A DNA stretch of 64,000 nucleotides from JALOOB01 sp040766655. Lineage in GTDB: Bacteria; Chloroflexota; Anaerolineae; CG2-30-64-16. Positions 1 through 8,551 of this stretch are shown one piece after another. The notes under the pieces are model-generated. The model was not told where the DNA came from. It worked only from the letters and a program-made list of their open reading frames with translations, and ran no database searches. A program made the position numbers and the translations under genes. Each line of letters begins with the position of its first letter. Positions within the stretch are counted from its first letter, which is position 1. Where the stretch lies: positions 1 through 64,000 of the forward strand of contig JAXGQB010000008.1 in assembly GCA_040766655.1 (NCBI GenBank). Reading direction: 5' to 3'.

Positions 1-248
1 TCGCTTGCTCCTACAACATCAATTACGCACCTGGGGCGGTCGGGTTGCCTGAGATGATTCGACTTCATTATGGCCCGATTCGTCCCGCTGTCAATAGGTT
101 CGGAGAATGGTCGTCAGACCGGCTTGCCGGTTGACTTTTGCCGGTATCGATGATTTCATCTTCCGTGAGCATGCCCGCAGGAGCACGCGATGCCCCAGCC
201 GCCTGAAGCGATGGGGAATGCATCGTCACTGACTCGGGGAGACCTACC

Positions 249-698
249 ATGAGCGCAACATTCACGACGCCGGTCGTGAAAGCAGAGGACTCGAACGCCA
301 CCGGCCTGCGGGTGCCGGCCGAGGTGGTCGCCGCGCTAGGCGCGGGAAAGCGGCCCAAGGTGACCGTGAGCTTGAACGGCCACACCTATCGCAGCACCGT
401 CGCGGCTTACGGCGATCTCTTCATGCTGCCGCTGAGCGCAGAGCATAGGACTGCGGCCGGCGTGAAGGCCGGCGACGTGGTCGAGGTGACGATCGCGCTG
501 GACCTCGCGCCGCGGACCGTCGAGGTGCCCGCCGACCTGGCCGCGGCGCTCGCCGCCCAGCCAGGCGCGGCCGCAGCGTTCGACGCGCTGTCGTACACGC
601 TGCGCAAGGAACACGTGCGCGGTGTTGAAGATGCAAAGTCGCCCGCGACCCGCGAGCGACGCATAGCCCGGATCGTCGCCGGGCTCGGGCCCGCCTGA
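249..698 (+). CDS. YdeI/OmdA-family protein with DUF1905 domain
   Basis: A 149-residue protein. The first ~90 residues form a small beta-rich domain like DUF1905 (motifs RVPAEVVAALG and VKAGDVVEVTIALD). The last ~50 residues have the alpha-helical YdeI/OmdA-type ending, with a basic helix near the C-terminus (SPATRERRIARIVAGL). In this family the combination is annotated as 'bacteriocin-protection, YdeI/OmpD-associated', but the biochemical role is not established. A purine-rich stretch (GGGGAGACC) lies just ahead of the ATG. It stands alone, with about 300 bp of non-coding sequence after it. The family call is fairly secure; the function is unknown. Confidence 0.75.
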   Translation: MSATFTTPVVKAEDSNATGLRVPAEVVAALGAGKRPKVTVSLNGHTYRSTVAAYGDLFMLPLSAEHRTAAGVKAGDVVEVTIALDLAPRTVEVPADLAAALAAQPGAAAAFDALSYTLRKEHVRGVEDAKSPATRERRIARIVAGLGPA

Positions 699-1004
699 CG
701 TTCCAACGGCTCGCGCGCTCTGCGCGAGCGTCGGACCAGCTATCCTGCCTGCCTTGATTCACAGCCTCCGTTTGTCGTGCGGCAGCGCGTCGCTTTGGGA
801 AGTCAGCCACTTCATTTGCCATGGGCCTGATGCTATAAGGGAATCAGTAAGGCCGAATCACCGGCCGGCTGCTCAAAGGACTCTCGGCGATCGTCGCAGT
901 AGGGTGCAATGGTGTCTCGCGGCACCGTTGTGTTTTCACTTGCAGCCGGGTGGACCTTCGTCGGCGCGAAGATTCAAGCCGCTGCAGGTAATCACAGGGA
1001 GGTC
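699..1004. other. Intergenic stretch with no recognised feature
   Basis: About 300 bases between the YdeI-like gene and msrB. Open frames exist on both strands, but their translations look like out-of-frame GC-rich sequence. I see no convincing promoter, hairpin or repeat. Confidence 0.4.
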
Positions 1005-1400
1005 ATGATGCCTTGGAACCGTCTGACGCGCGATGAGGAACGCATCCTGGTTCATCGCGGCACCGAGCGTCCCTTCACAGGGGAGTACGACGATTTCTAC
1101 CGGCCGGGGACGTACATCTGCCGGCGCTGCAATGCGCCGTTGTTCTCGTCGCAGAGCAAGTTCGATGCCGGCTGCGGCTGGCCCGCATTCGACGACAGCT
1201 ACCCGGGCTCGCTCAAACGCCTGGTCGACCCGGACGGCCGGCGCACGGAAATTCGGTGTGCTAACTGCGACGGCCACCTGGGGCATGAGTTCGTGGGCGA
1301 ACGGCTGACCGCAAAGAACACGCGCGAATGTGTCAACTCGTTGTCGATCCGGTTCGTGCCGGACGGGCAGGCGCTGCCGGAGGTGGCAGGCGACGAATGA
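1005..1400 (+). CDS. msrB: Peptide methionine-(R)-S-oxide reductase MsrB
   Basis: Reduces methionine-R-sulfoxide in proteins. Two zinc-binding CxxC pairs are visible (CRRC and CANC), as are the family motifs GCGWPAF and GHLGHEF and the catalytic cysteine in RECVNSLSIRF. At about 131 residues it is the normal length for a stand-alone MsrB. An open frame extends upstream to 909, but the start is placed at 1005 (or the adjacent ATG at 1008) because AGGGAGG lies just before the ATG-ATG pair and homology begins at PWNRLT. Its stop is followed by a short run of heptameric GATTGAA-type repeat. Confidence 0.95.
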   Translation: MMPWNRLTRDEERILVHRGTERPFTGEYDDFYRPGTYICRRCNAPLFSSQSKFDAGCGWPAFDDSYPGSLKRLVDPDGRRTEIRCANCDGHLGHEFVGERLTAKNTRECVNSLSIRFVPDGQALPEVAGDE

Positions 1401-1410
1401 CGATTGAAGA

Positions 1411-2244
1411 TTACAGGCGGCCGGGTAGCCTTCGCCACACGAAGGCTACCCCGCGCTTGTTCAGGATCTGATCGTCGAATACCACTTCGCCAGGTCTGCC
1501 CGCCATGCCGGCGCACACGTGCAGGGGCAGCAGATGTTCCTCGCGCGGGTGGCAGTAGCGCGCGGACGGCGCTTGCGCCCAGTCCACCAGGCGCTGCTCG
1601 CGCTCGGCCTGTGACAGCGGGCCCGTACAGGTCTCGATGAGCCAATCCTGGAAGGCGTCGTTCGCCGCGTCGGCCGCGCCCGGGCGATCCCTGAAGAAGG
1701 CGTTCATGTTGTGGAAGGAGAAGCCGGAGCCGATCACCAGGATGTTCTCGTGCAGCAGCCCGCGCAGGGCCCTGCCCACGGCGAGGTGTGCGGCCGGGTC
1801 CAGCCCGCGGACCAGCGACAGCTGCAGCGCGGGGATGTCGGCGGCGGGGTACATCAGCTTCAGTGGGATGAACAGGCCGTGATCGAAGCCGCGGCCGTTG
1901 TCCAGCCGCGCCGGGATGTCGTGCTGCGCAAGCAGGCCCGCGATCCGCTCAGCCAGCGCGGGGTGACCTGGCGCGGGGTAGGTGATGGCGTAGGCCTCCT
2001 CCGGGAAGCCGTAGTAGTCGTAGAGCATCGGCGGCTCGGCCGCGGCCTGCACGGTGGCCGCGTCTTCCTCCCAGTGAGCGCTGATGACGAGGATCGCCTC
2101 CGGCCGGGCGAGCTGTGCGGGCAGCCGCGCCATGAAGTCCACCATGGCCTGGTGGCTGGGGTCGCCCAGGATGGGCAGCGGACCGCCGCCGTGTGAGAAG
2201 TAGACGATCTGAGCACTCGGGCCTACGCTGTTCCGGTCCGTCAT
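1411..2244 (-). CDS. LigB-family extradiol dioxygenase (4,5-DOPA dioxygenase/YgiD type)
   Basis: A 277-residue single-domain class III extradiol dioxygenase. The likely metal ligands are in YFSHGGGPLP, ISAHWEE, GFDHGLFIPL and GSGFSFHN, the usual YgiD/DODA pattern. Such proteins open catechol rings (L-DOPA in plants, and in vitro for the E. coli protein); the natural bacterial substrate is uncertain. It sits at the far end of the long minus-strand gene series, but 95 bp with heptameric repeats separate it from the PfkB gene, so it may be transcribed separately. Confidence 0.85.
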   Translation of the reverse strand: MTDRNSVGPSAQIVYFSHGGGPLPILGDPSHQAMVDFMARLPAQLARPEAILVISAHWEEDAATVQAAAEPPMLYDYYGFPEEAYAITYPAPGHPALAERIAGLLAQHDIPARLDNGRGFDHGLFIPLKLMYPAADIPALQLSLVRGLDPAAHLAVGRALRGLLHENILVIGSGFSFHNMNAFFRDRPGAADAANDAFQDWLIETCTGPLSQAEREQRLVDWAQAPSARYCHPREEHLLPLHVCAGMAGRPGEVVFDDQILNKRGVAFVWRRLPGRL

Positions 2245-2299
2245 GGATCACTCCTCTCAGCCTCGGGCGCCTCGCCCGGAGCTACGGATGTACGACGGG

Positions 2300-2339
2300 C
2301 GTCAACCTGCTACCTTCAACCTGCCAACCTTCAACCCCG
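2300..2339. repeat. Heptamer-period repeat (CTTCAAC type)
   Basis: Degenerate tandem copies of a 7-nt unit related to ACCTTCA/CAACCTG lie between two genes. The same period and base composition recur at 34748-34830 and, with other unit sequences, at three more sites in the window. Confidence 0.6.
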
Positions 2340-3269
2340 TCAGTGCGCGCCGTCCATCAGCCGCGCATACAGGGCCTCGGCCTCGCCGATTTCGCGGTCG
2401 AACGGCCCTTCGCGCTCCAGCTTCAGGCTCGTCACGGCCGCGGTCCAGAACAGCGACTCGCGAGGCGGCGCGGAGAGGCGCCGCGCAATGTACGCGCCGG
2501 AGCAGGTGTCGCCCCGGCCGCTGCGCCCGCGCAACTCGTCGGGCACGAACGGGGCCTCGAGGATTTCGCCGTTGTGGCACAGCAGGACCCCTGCGGAACT
2601 CGTGACGAGGACCTCGCGCGGGCCGAGCGCACTCAGCCGTCGCGCAGCCTCCGCGCGGTCCGCCACGCCGGTCAACAGGCCGGCCTCGTACGCGTCGGTC
2701 TTCAGGATCGTGACGTGGCGCAGGACCTCGTCTTTGCCCGGCCAGCTGTCGTGCCCCAACACCACGGGCTGCCCGCCCCCCTCGCCAGCGGCGCGGTCCC
2801 ACCCGGCAGGATCCTCGGGCACGCGCATGTAGCCCTGCACGTCGAGCCCGACGTGTGCGCCACGCTGCGCCAGCGCGGCCACCAGCGCCGGGGGGACCTC
2901 CCCACGGATCGACGACGCGGCCACCACGTACGCGCGCGCCTCCACCCCCGCGATGTCGGCCAGATCGAACGGCCCGGCCCAGCTGCTCAGTTCTACCCGG
3001 CGCTGATCGAGGTTGCCGGTGGGATAGACCAGGTTCAACACGGTCGACGCGGGCGTCTCGCGCGCCAGCATCGTCACGCCCATGCCCTCGAGCAACTCGA
3101 CTGCTTCCCAGTGCTCGCGGCTCAGCCGTGTGACCACCGCGACGCGCAGCCCCATCTGCGCCGCGACGCAGGCCCCGAAGCAGTAGCCCCCGCCGTTGAC
3201 CCAATGGCTGGCATGCGGATAGACAATCCTGTCGCGCGTATAGTGGCCGATGAAGGCGATGTCGTACAC
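2340..3269 (-). CDS. PfkB-family carbohydrate kinase
   Basis: A 309-residue ribokinase-fold sugar kinase. The N-terminus has the substrate-side pattern (GHYTRDRIV, then WVNGGGYCFGACVAA). The C-terminal ATP/anion-hole motif is GRGDTCSGAY, with the catalytic base Asp in place; the usual GAGD has Arg at position two. The substrate cannot be read from sequence. It is the last metabolic gene in the series that begins at the ABC importer, 26 bp downstream of the DUF47 gene. A kinase at the end of a pathway with several phosphatases would fit re-phosphorylation of a dephosphorylated sugar or polyol, which is inference. Confidence 0.85.
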   Translation of the reverse strand: MYDIAFIGHYTRDRIVYPHASHWVNGGGYCFGACVAAQMGLRVAVVTRLSREHWEAVELLEGMGVTMLARETPASTVLNLVYPTGNLDQRRVELSSWAGPFDLADIAGVEARAYVVAASSIRGEVPPALVAALAQRGAHVGLDVQGYMRVPEDPAGWDRAAGEGGGQPVVLGHDSWPGKDEVLRHVTILKTDAYEAGLLTGVADRAEAARRLSALGPREVLVTSSAGVLLCHNGEILEAPFVPDELRGRSGRGDTCSGAYIARRLSAPPRESLFWTAAVTSLKLEREGPFDREIGEAEALYARLMDGAH

Positions 3270-3294
3270 CGTGCAGATCCCCCGCTGGCGTGGC

Positions 3295-4137
3295 TCAGGT
3301 CATCTTCACCACGATGTCGGTGATGATGTTCGCGGCCTCATCTCCGCGATCCGCCGCGTTGGAGAGATGGCGATACACCTCGCGCATCTTCAGGATGTTG
3401 ATCACGCGCTTCGGCCCCGCCGGCCCGTCGAACAAATCGGCCAGCGCCTCCCGATAGATCGTCTCCACCCGGTTCTCCAGCGCCTTCGCGCGCTGTGCAT
3501 GCTCGGACGCCACCGCGGGATGATCCTTGAGCCGCATCATCGCCAGGTGAATTTCGCGCGCGGCATCCTGCAGCAGGGAGACGATGCGCTGCTGGTAGGG
3601 CGTGGCCGAGACGTTGAACAGCTCCATCTCCTGCACGGTCGACCAGGCATAATCCATGATGTCGTCGATGGCGCGCGACAGCGCGGAGATGTCCTCGCGG
3701 TCGAGCGGGGTCACGAATGTGCGGTTCAGCTCGCTCAGCAGGATGCGGCGCACCTCGTCCGCGTCCTGCTCGCACCGGCGGACGGCCTCCACAGCGCTGC
3801 GCCTGCTCTCCCTGGCCGCGGCCGGCCACTCGGCCGGCCTGGCGCCGGCCTTGCCTTCAGCAGGTTTTCCGTCGCCTGCCTTGGGCTCGCCTCCCTTGGC
3901 GCCCTTGGCCGTCGCCTTGACATCCGCCTTAACGTCCGGCTTCGGGTCCGTCCTGGCCTCCGCCTTGGTCTCAACCGGCCAGGGATCGCTATCGTCGTCG
4001 AGTCCCGGCTTGACCATGTTGACCATCATGTAGGCGCCCAGCGCGTCCAGCCCGGTCACGACACAGGCGGCCTGCTCGATCAACAGCCTGGTAAAGTTGT
4101 CCTGTCGGGGTTTGAAGAAGTCTCTGAGCCAACTCAT
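3295..4137 (-). CDS. DUF47 (PhoU-like) partner of PiT phosphate transporter
   Basis: A 280-residue all-helical protein of the DUF47/TIGR00153 family, known to pair with PiT transporters. The family body is seen in DFFKPRQDNFTRLL (N-terminus) and DREDISALSRAIDDIMDYAW (middle). Unusually, about 60 residues after the first helices (roughly 55-115) are a low-complexity Lys/Ala/Pro/Glu segment that splits the domain, making it ~70 residues longer than typical members. It overlaps the PiT gene by ATGA (4134-4137), so the two are translationally coupled. Likely modulates or gates phosphate flux. Confidence 0.88.
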   Translation of the reverse strand: MSWLRDFFKPRQDNFTRLLIEQAACVVTGLDALGAYMMVNMVKPGLDDDSDPWPVETKAEARTDPKPDVKADVKATAKGAKGGEPKAGDGKPAEGKAGARPAEWPAAARESRRSAVEAVRRCEQDADEVRRILLSELNRTFVTPLDREDISALSRAIDDIMDYAWSTVQEMELFNVSATPYQQRIVSLLQDAAREIHLAMMRLKDHPAVASEHAQRAKALENRVETIYREALADLFDGPAGPKRVINILKMREVYRHLSNAADRGDEAANIITDIVVKMT

Positions 4138-5126
4138 ATCAGTCTCCTCAGTATGGCCGACAGCAGCGCGGCCAGGATGGCATTGGCCGGAATCGTGGTG
4201 AGCCAGGCGAGCGCGATCTGCCCGGCCGTGCCCCAGCGCACCTTCGACACGCGCTCCGCGGAGCCAACCCCCATGATGGCGGAGCTGACGACCTGCGTCG
4301 TGCTCACCGGCCCGCCCAGCAGCGCGGCGGAGATAATGACCGCCGCGGAAGCGACCTGGGCGTTGAAGCCGTGCATCGGGCGAATCTTGTAGAACTTGCT
4401 ACCCAACGTCCTGATGAGGCGCCAGCCGCCGGTGGCCGTGCCGAGCGCGATCGCGGCCGCGCAGATCGCGACGACCCACATGGGCACCTCGAACGTGGGG
4501 ATGGCGCCCGCGGTGACGAGGCCCAGCGTGATGAGGCCCATCGTCTTCTGCGCATCGTTCGTGCCGTGCGAGAGTGCCAGGGCGATGGCCGTGACGATTT
4601 GGCCGTGCCGGAACACGCTATTGACCTTGGGGCTGGAAGCGCGTGTCAGGAATAGGACCAGCTTCGTCATCAGGTAGCCCGCCAGCAGGCCGAGGATGGG
4701 CGAGATGGCCAGCGCCAGCAGTACCTTGCCCAGGCCGCTCATCTTCACGACCCCTACGCCGCCCTGAATGATCGCGGCGCCCATCAGGCCGCCGATCAGT
4801 GCGTGAGAGGAGCTGGAGGGGATGCCCAGCCACCAGGTGAAGATGTTCCACGTGATCGCCGACATCAGTGCAGCCACCACCACCGACAGCGCGATCTCCT
4901 CCCCGTTCAGTACCTCGTGACCGATGGCCGTGGCGACGGCCACGCCGAAGAGAAATGGGCCGATGAACTCGGCGATCGCGGTGATCGTCAACGCCTGGCG
5001 GCCGCTCAGCGCGCGCGAGGCGATCATGGTGGCCACGATGCTGGCGCTGTCGTTAAAGCCGTTCAGGAAATCGAAGAGCAGCGCCAGGCCGATCAGAAGA
5101 AAGACGGTCCAGGGTAGGTCGGGCAT
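4134..5126 (-). CDS. PiT-family inorganic phosphate transporter
   Basis: An integral membrane protein of 330 residues with two PiT signature repeats: LFDFLNGFNDSASIVAT near the N-terminus and ALSHGTNDAQKTMG near the middle. The serine-rich SSSSHALIGG motif is also present. Family members are cation:phosphate symporters, usually low affinity, and some can run in reverse. Next to several phosphatases it could either supply or export the phosphate released. It is upstream of and overlaps DUF47. The gene ahead of it (TIM-barrel isomerase) ends 40 bp away. Confidence 0.93.
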   Translation of the reverse strand: MPDLPWTVFLLIGLALLFDFLNGFNDSASIVATMIASRALSGRQALTITAIAEFIGPFLFGVAVATAIGHEVLNGEEIALSVVVAALMSAITWNIFTWWLGIPSSSSHALIGGLMGAAIIQGGVGVVKMSGLGKVLLALAISPILGLLAGYLMTKLVLFLTRASSPKVNSVFRHGQIVTAIALALSHGTNDAQKTMGLITLGLVTAGAIPTFEVPMWVVAICAAAIALGTATGGWRLIRTLGSKFYKIRPMHGFNAQVASAAVIISAALLGGPVSTTQVVSSAIMGVGSAERVSKVRWGTAGQIALAWLTTIPANAILAALLSAILRRLI

Positions 5127-5166
5127 GGTAGACCTTTCGGGTGCGGTCCGCTGATGCCGGCGGCCG

Positions 5167-6096
5167 TCAGCTGCCAGCGCCGGGCTGCGCTGCGGTCAGT
5201 CCCGCTTCGACCAGGAAACGTAGGCCCTGCGCCACCTGTTCGGGCGAGTTGGTGTTCTGGAACTCACAGGTGCGGATGATACCATCAGGCAGGTGCTTCG
5301 CGACCATGTCCCAAGGCATATCGCCGAGACCGGCGGCCATGTGATCGTCCATGCCCCGCAGGTCGTGCAGATGCACGCCGATCATCCGGTCCCGGAAACG
5401 CGTCAGCCACGCCTCGTGCGGACCGTAGCCCTTGTACTCCGACTTCTGCGCGTGTCCCGCGTCGTGCCAGTAGCCCACCGTCTCGCCGTAGCCCGCTTCC
5501 AGCAACTCGGACAGTTCGTCGATCAGCGGGATCTCATAATAATGATCGCGGTTCTCCAGGCCAAGCCGCACGCCGCGCCGCGCGGCCTCGTTCGCGAGCT
5601 CGTCCAGGCTGCGCCGGACCGCGGCCAGGTGTACGGCTGCGCGTTCGCCGCGTTCGGCCACCATGCGCGCCAGCAGGTGCTCATAGTGCGCAGTGTGGCG
5701 CTTGCCCTCGCGGTAGAGCTGGCGCATAGCGGCCTCGATCGACTCGTCCACGGGCACGGAGCCGGGGTGCACGATGACGGCCGTCGCACGGAGGCGGCCC
5801 GCCAGGTCGATGCTGCGCAGCACTGCCTGAACCCCGCGGCGGCGGTTCTCCTCGTCGGCAGCGGAGATCAGCCAGCCGCGCGCCGCCAGCTCGTTGGGCC
5901 GCATGTCGGCCGGACACGGCTCGTGGACGCTGGTGATCCGGCAGCCGTCCAGATCGACGCCCGCCAGCATGGCGGAGTTGACGCCGTGGTTCAGCTCGAA
6001 CCGACTGAACCCCGCCTCCCGGCCCGCCGCGAAGAAGTCCGCGAGCCGCTCGAAACGCTTGATCCCCCACATGGTAGAGAGGGCAATGCTGCTCAT
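5167..6096 (-). CDS. Sugar phosphate isomerase/epimerase-like TIM barrel
   Basis: A 309-residue protein of the AP-endonuclease-2/xylose-isomerase-like TIM-barrel superfamily. Probable metal-site motifs are TSVHEP, VIVHPGS, LGLENRDHYYEIP, GYWHDAGHAQ, GVHLHDL and CEFQN. Family members isomerise or epimerise sugars, inositols or sugar phosphates. The reading frame is open further upstream, but the ATG at 6096 is chosen because it forms an ATGA overlap with the stop of the preceding kinase gene and homology starts at SSIALSTMWG. It belongs to the coupled block of HADs, mutases and kinase. Confidence 0.85.
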   Translation of the reverse strand: MSSIALSTMWGIKRFERLADFFAAGREAGFSRFELNHGVNSAMLAGVDLDGCRITSVHEPCPADMRPNELAARGWLISAADEENRRRGVQAVLRSIDLAGRLRATAVIVHPGSVPVDESIEAAMRQLYREGKRHTAHYEHLLARMVAERGERAAVHLAAVRRSLDELANEAARRGVRLGLENRDHYYEIPLIDELSELLEAGYGETVGYWHDAGHAQKSEYKGYGPHEAWLTRFRDRMIGVHLHDLRGMDDHMAAGLGDMPWDMVAKHLPDGIIRTCEFQNTNSPEQVAQGLRFLVEAGLTAAQPGAGS

Positions 6097-7349
6097 GAAG
6101 CTTCCTTCAGGGTGCGCCTCACCTCGGGTGTCAGCCAGAGCGCGGCGCCGGTCGTGTCGACGAAGAGGTCGCAGGCGGCCAACTGGGGCGCGTAGCACGC
6201 CCGGGCCATCAGGAACTGCTCCCGGAAGAACCGGTTGCGCATGTAGCTCGGATCATACTTCATCCGCAGGTCAATGTCACGCTTCCACTTGCGCTGCAGG
6301 CGCACCGGGTCGTCCGTCAGGTAGACCACCTTGATGCCGATCAGGCCGGCGATCTCGGGCAGGAGAAAGGGGAAGTTGCCCTCCACGAAGATGATGTCAC
6401 CGGGCTCGATCGTAATCGGCGTGCGGCCCACCTTCAGCCGTCCCTCCAGGTCGTGGCTCGACGTGCCGTCGATGAAGTTGTAGCGGGGCGTGACGGCCCT
6501 CTGTCCGGCGAGGAGGCCGGCCAGGCAGCCGCGGAACAACTCGTGGTGGATCGCCTCCCTGCCCAGCGAGCCGATGCCCCGTTCCTCGCGCTGATCGCGG
6601 TCGGTGAGGAAGTGGTCCATCTCAACCGTTGCGACCGAGCAGCCCGCGGCCTGCAGCACCTCGCGCAGCCGGGAAACGATCTCGGTTTTGCCTGCGGCCG
6701 TCGGCCCCGCGATGGCCAGGAGGAGAGGCGTGCCGCGGACCGCAATGAGCTGCCCGATGCACTTCATGAACAGGCCGTCTACCTCCGCGTTGGCCTCGCG
6801 GAATGCCTTGTAGCCCACCTCCGGTAGCCCTTCGAAGCAGCGCTGGCGCGGCTCGAATGTGCGGAAGGGCTCGCCGCAGAGGTGCATGCGGCCGGCCTCC
6901 GTCAGGTAGGCGGTGCGGTGGAGGAAATAGAAGCCGCGCAGGTCGAAGTAGAAGTGCTTCTTGACCCACTCGGGCGAGTAGTCGCCGGTCACCAGTCCCA
7001 CGCAGAGCATCTGCGCCAGCCGCTCGATGGCCGGGTCGAGGACGATCCGGCCCCCGACGCGCGGCTTGATCTGGATGCTCCGGTAGAACTCATCGCAGTT
7101 GACCCGCGCCTCCATGTCACCCGGCGCGTCGAGGGTCACCGAGGCCCAGCCCGCGCCAGCTGGGCGCAGGTTGTCCAGGCCGTAGCGAAACTCGTACGGC
7201 TCCAGGTCGGCGATGCCCGGGTTGATGCGCGGCATGATTTCGTACAGCGCGGCCGAGAAACGATCGGCGTCTTGCAGGGTGCCTGATGTCAACATGCCAT
7301 ACGCCCCCTCCGCCCCAGGCGCCCTTACCGCCGGTTGGATCGTGTTCAT
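6093..7349 (-). CDS. Uridine kinase/phosphoribulokinase-like P-loop kinase
   Basis: A 418-residue protein. The C-terminal ~220 residues are a phosphoribulokinase/uridine kinase-type P-loop kinase: Walker A is GPTAAGKTE, the next strand reads VEMDHFLTDRD, and the lid region and FVEGNFPFLLPE follow. The N-terminal ~200 residues (the part containing FYFDLRGFYFLHRTAY) match nothing I recognise. The substrate is unknown; nucleoside, pentose phosphate or another hydroxyl compound are all possible. The start at 7349 makes an ATGA overlap with the upstream mutase gene. The same overlap joins it to the downstream isomerase, which points to fixed stoichiometry or a shared pathway. Confidence 0.8.
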   Translation of the reverse strand: MNTIQPAVRAPGAEGAYGMLTSGTLQDADRFSAALYEIMPRINPGIADLEPYEFRYGLDNLRPAGAGWASVTLDAPGDMEARVNCDEFYRSIQIKPRVGGRIVLDPAIERLAQMLCVGLVTGDYSPEWVKKHFYFDLRGFYFLHRTAYLTEAGRMHLCGEPFRTFEPRQRCFEGLPEVGYKAFREANAEVDGLFMKCIGQLIAVRGTPLLLAIAGPTAAGKTEIVSRLREVLQAAGCSVATVEMDHFLTDRDQREERGIGSLGREAIHHELFRGCLAGLLAGQRAVTPRYNFIDGTSSHDLEGRLKVGRTPITIEPGDIIFVEGNFPFLLPEIAGLIGIKVVYLTDDPVRLQRKWKRDIDLRMKYDPSYMRNRFFREQFLMARACYAPQLAACDLFVDTTGAALWLTPEVRRTLKEAS

Positions 7350-8551
7350 GCGCCGTATTTCGCCACGCGGCCCGCGTGTGCCAGGGCCAGCGGCATGACG
7401 TGCGTCGCGGGCAGCACGCCCAGGCTGCCGCGACTGCACGCACTCTCGCCGAATTCGGCCACCCCGCCCGACCGCACATGCCTGGCATAGAGCAGGAGGG
7501 GGATGGGGTGCCAGCTATGCGAGCGTAGCACGGCCGGCGACGAATGGTCCCCGCCTACGATGACGACGTCCGGCCCCAGCGCCAGTAGTCGCGGGAGCAT
7601 CCTGTCGACCTCCTCGATCGCGGCCACCTTGCCCGCAAAGTCGCCCTTCTCGCCCGCGGTGTCGGTCTGCTTGACGTGCAGATAGAAGAAGTCGAAGTCG
7701 GGCCAGTAGCGCTCCAGCGTGGCAAACTCGTCGGCCAGAGTCACGCCCGGCACGTCGAGCACCTCCATCCCGACCAGCCGCGCGACCCCGCGGTACATGC
7801 CGTTGACCGCGATCGCAGCGGCGCGGAGCCCGTAGCGCTCGGTGAAGTGCGGCACGGCCGGAAAGCGGGCGAATCCTCGCAGCATGACCATGTTGGCCAG
7901 CGACTGATCTGCCAGGCGTTCGCGCGCTGCCGCGAGGAACCGGTTGACCAGGTCCGCAGTGCGACCGGCCTCGGGGGCGGCGGGCAGGACGGGAAGCGGC
8001 GGGATGCCCACCTGCTGTGGGTCGCTGTCGGTGAGCGCATCGCTGAGGCCCAGCCCGCGCAGGACGAACGCGAAGCGGTGCTCCTTGACCGGCCTGACGA
8101 AACACTCCGCGCCCTCCAGCCGAATCGTCCCGAGGCGCTCGACCAGGAGACGGCTGGCCTCGGTGGGCAGGCGGCCCGCGCGGCGGTCGGTCAGTATCCC
8201 GCCGGCGTCCACGGTGCAGAAATTGCCGCGCGCGGCCACATCATCCGGACCCAGCTCGAAGTCGACGCCCAACGCCTCCAGCGCGCCGCGGCCGATCTCG
8301 TAGTGGATCGGGTCGTAGCCGAAGATGGCGAGATGGCCCGGCCCGCTGCCCACGGTCACGCCCGGCCCGGCCGGCTGGGTAAGCCCCAGGCCGGATCGGG
8401 CGGCCAGCGCGTCGAGGTTGGGCGTCGCCGCAGTCTCCAGTTCGGTCAGCCCGCCCGACTCTCGCGCCAGCCCGCCGAGCCCGTCCATGATGAGCATGGC
8501 GATCTTGGTCTCGCCGGGCACGACGAGTCGCTGGAAGAACTCACCGTCCAT
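7346..8551 (-). CDS. apgM: Archaeal-type 2,3-bisphosphoglycerate-independent phosphoglycerate mutase (ApgM family)
   Basis: A 401-residue alkaline-phosphatase-superfamily enzyme. Motifs in order: LIMDGLGGL (metal Asp), SGPGHLAIFGYDP (Ser nucleophile region), GRGALEALG, ARGNFCT, RAGRLP, VKQTDTAGEKGDF (metal loop, with Glu at a position where many archaeal members have His), and VGGDHSSPAVLRSHS plus HPIPLL at the C-terminal metal site. Family members interconvert 2- and 3-phosphoglycerate. The true start is at 8551, giving a one-base TGATG overlap with the upstream fusion gene; the open frame runs on to 9535 but that extension is out-of-frame sequence of the neighbour. Two unrelated mutase architectures side by side are unusual and hint at a substrate other than glycolytic phosphoglycerate. 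Confidence 0.88.
   Translation of the reverse strand: MDGEFFQRLVVPGETKIAMLIMDGLGGLARESGGLTELETAATPNLDALAARSGLGLTQPAGPGVTVGSGPGHLAIFGYDPIHYEIGRGALEALGVDFELGPDDVAARGNFCTVDAGGILTDRRAGRLPTEASRLLVERLGTIRLEGAECFVRPVKEHRFAFVLRGLGLSDALTDSDPQQVGIPPLPVLPAAPEAGRTADLVNRFLAAARERLADQSLANMVMLRGFARFPAVPHFTERYGLRAAAIAVNGMYRGVARLVGMEVLDVPGVTLADEFATLERYWPDFDFFYLHVKQTDTAGEKGDFAGKVAAIEEVDRMLPRLLALGPDVVIVGGDHSSPAVLRSHSWHPIPLLLYARHVRSGGVAEFGESACSRGSLGVLPATHVMPLALAHAGRVAKYGA

Noticed and set aside
68..385. Minus-strand open frame across the first gene's start
   Set aside because: Overlaps the YdeI-like coding region and promoter; low-complexity translation, no support. Bases 1-248 otherwise show nothing I can name.
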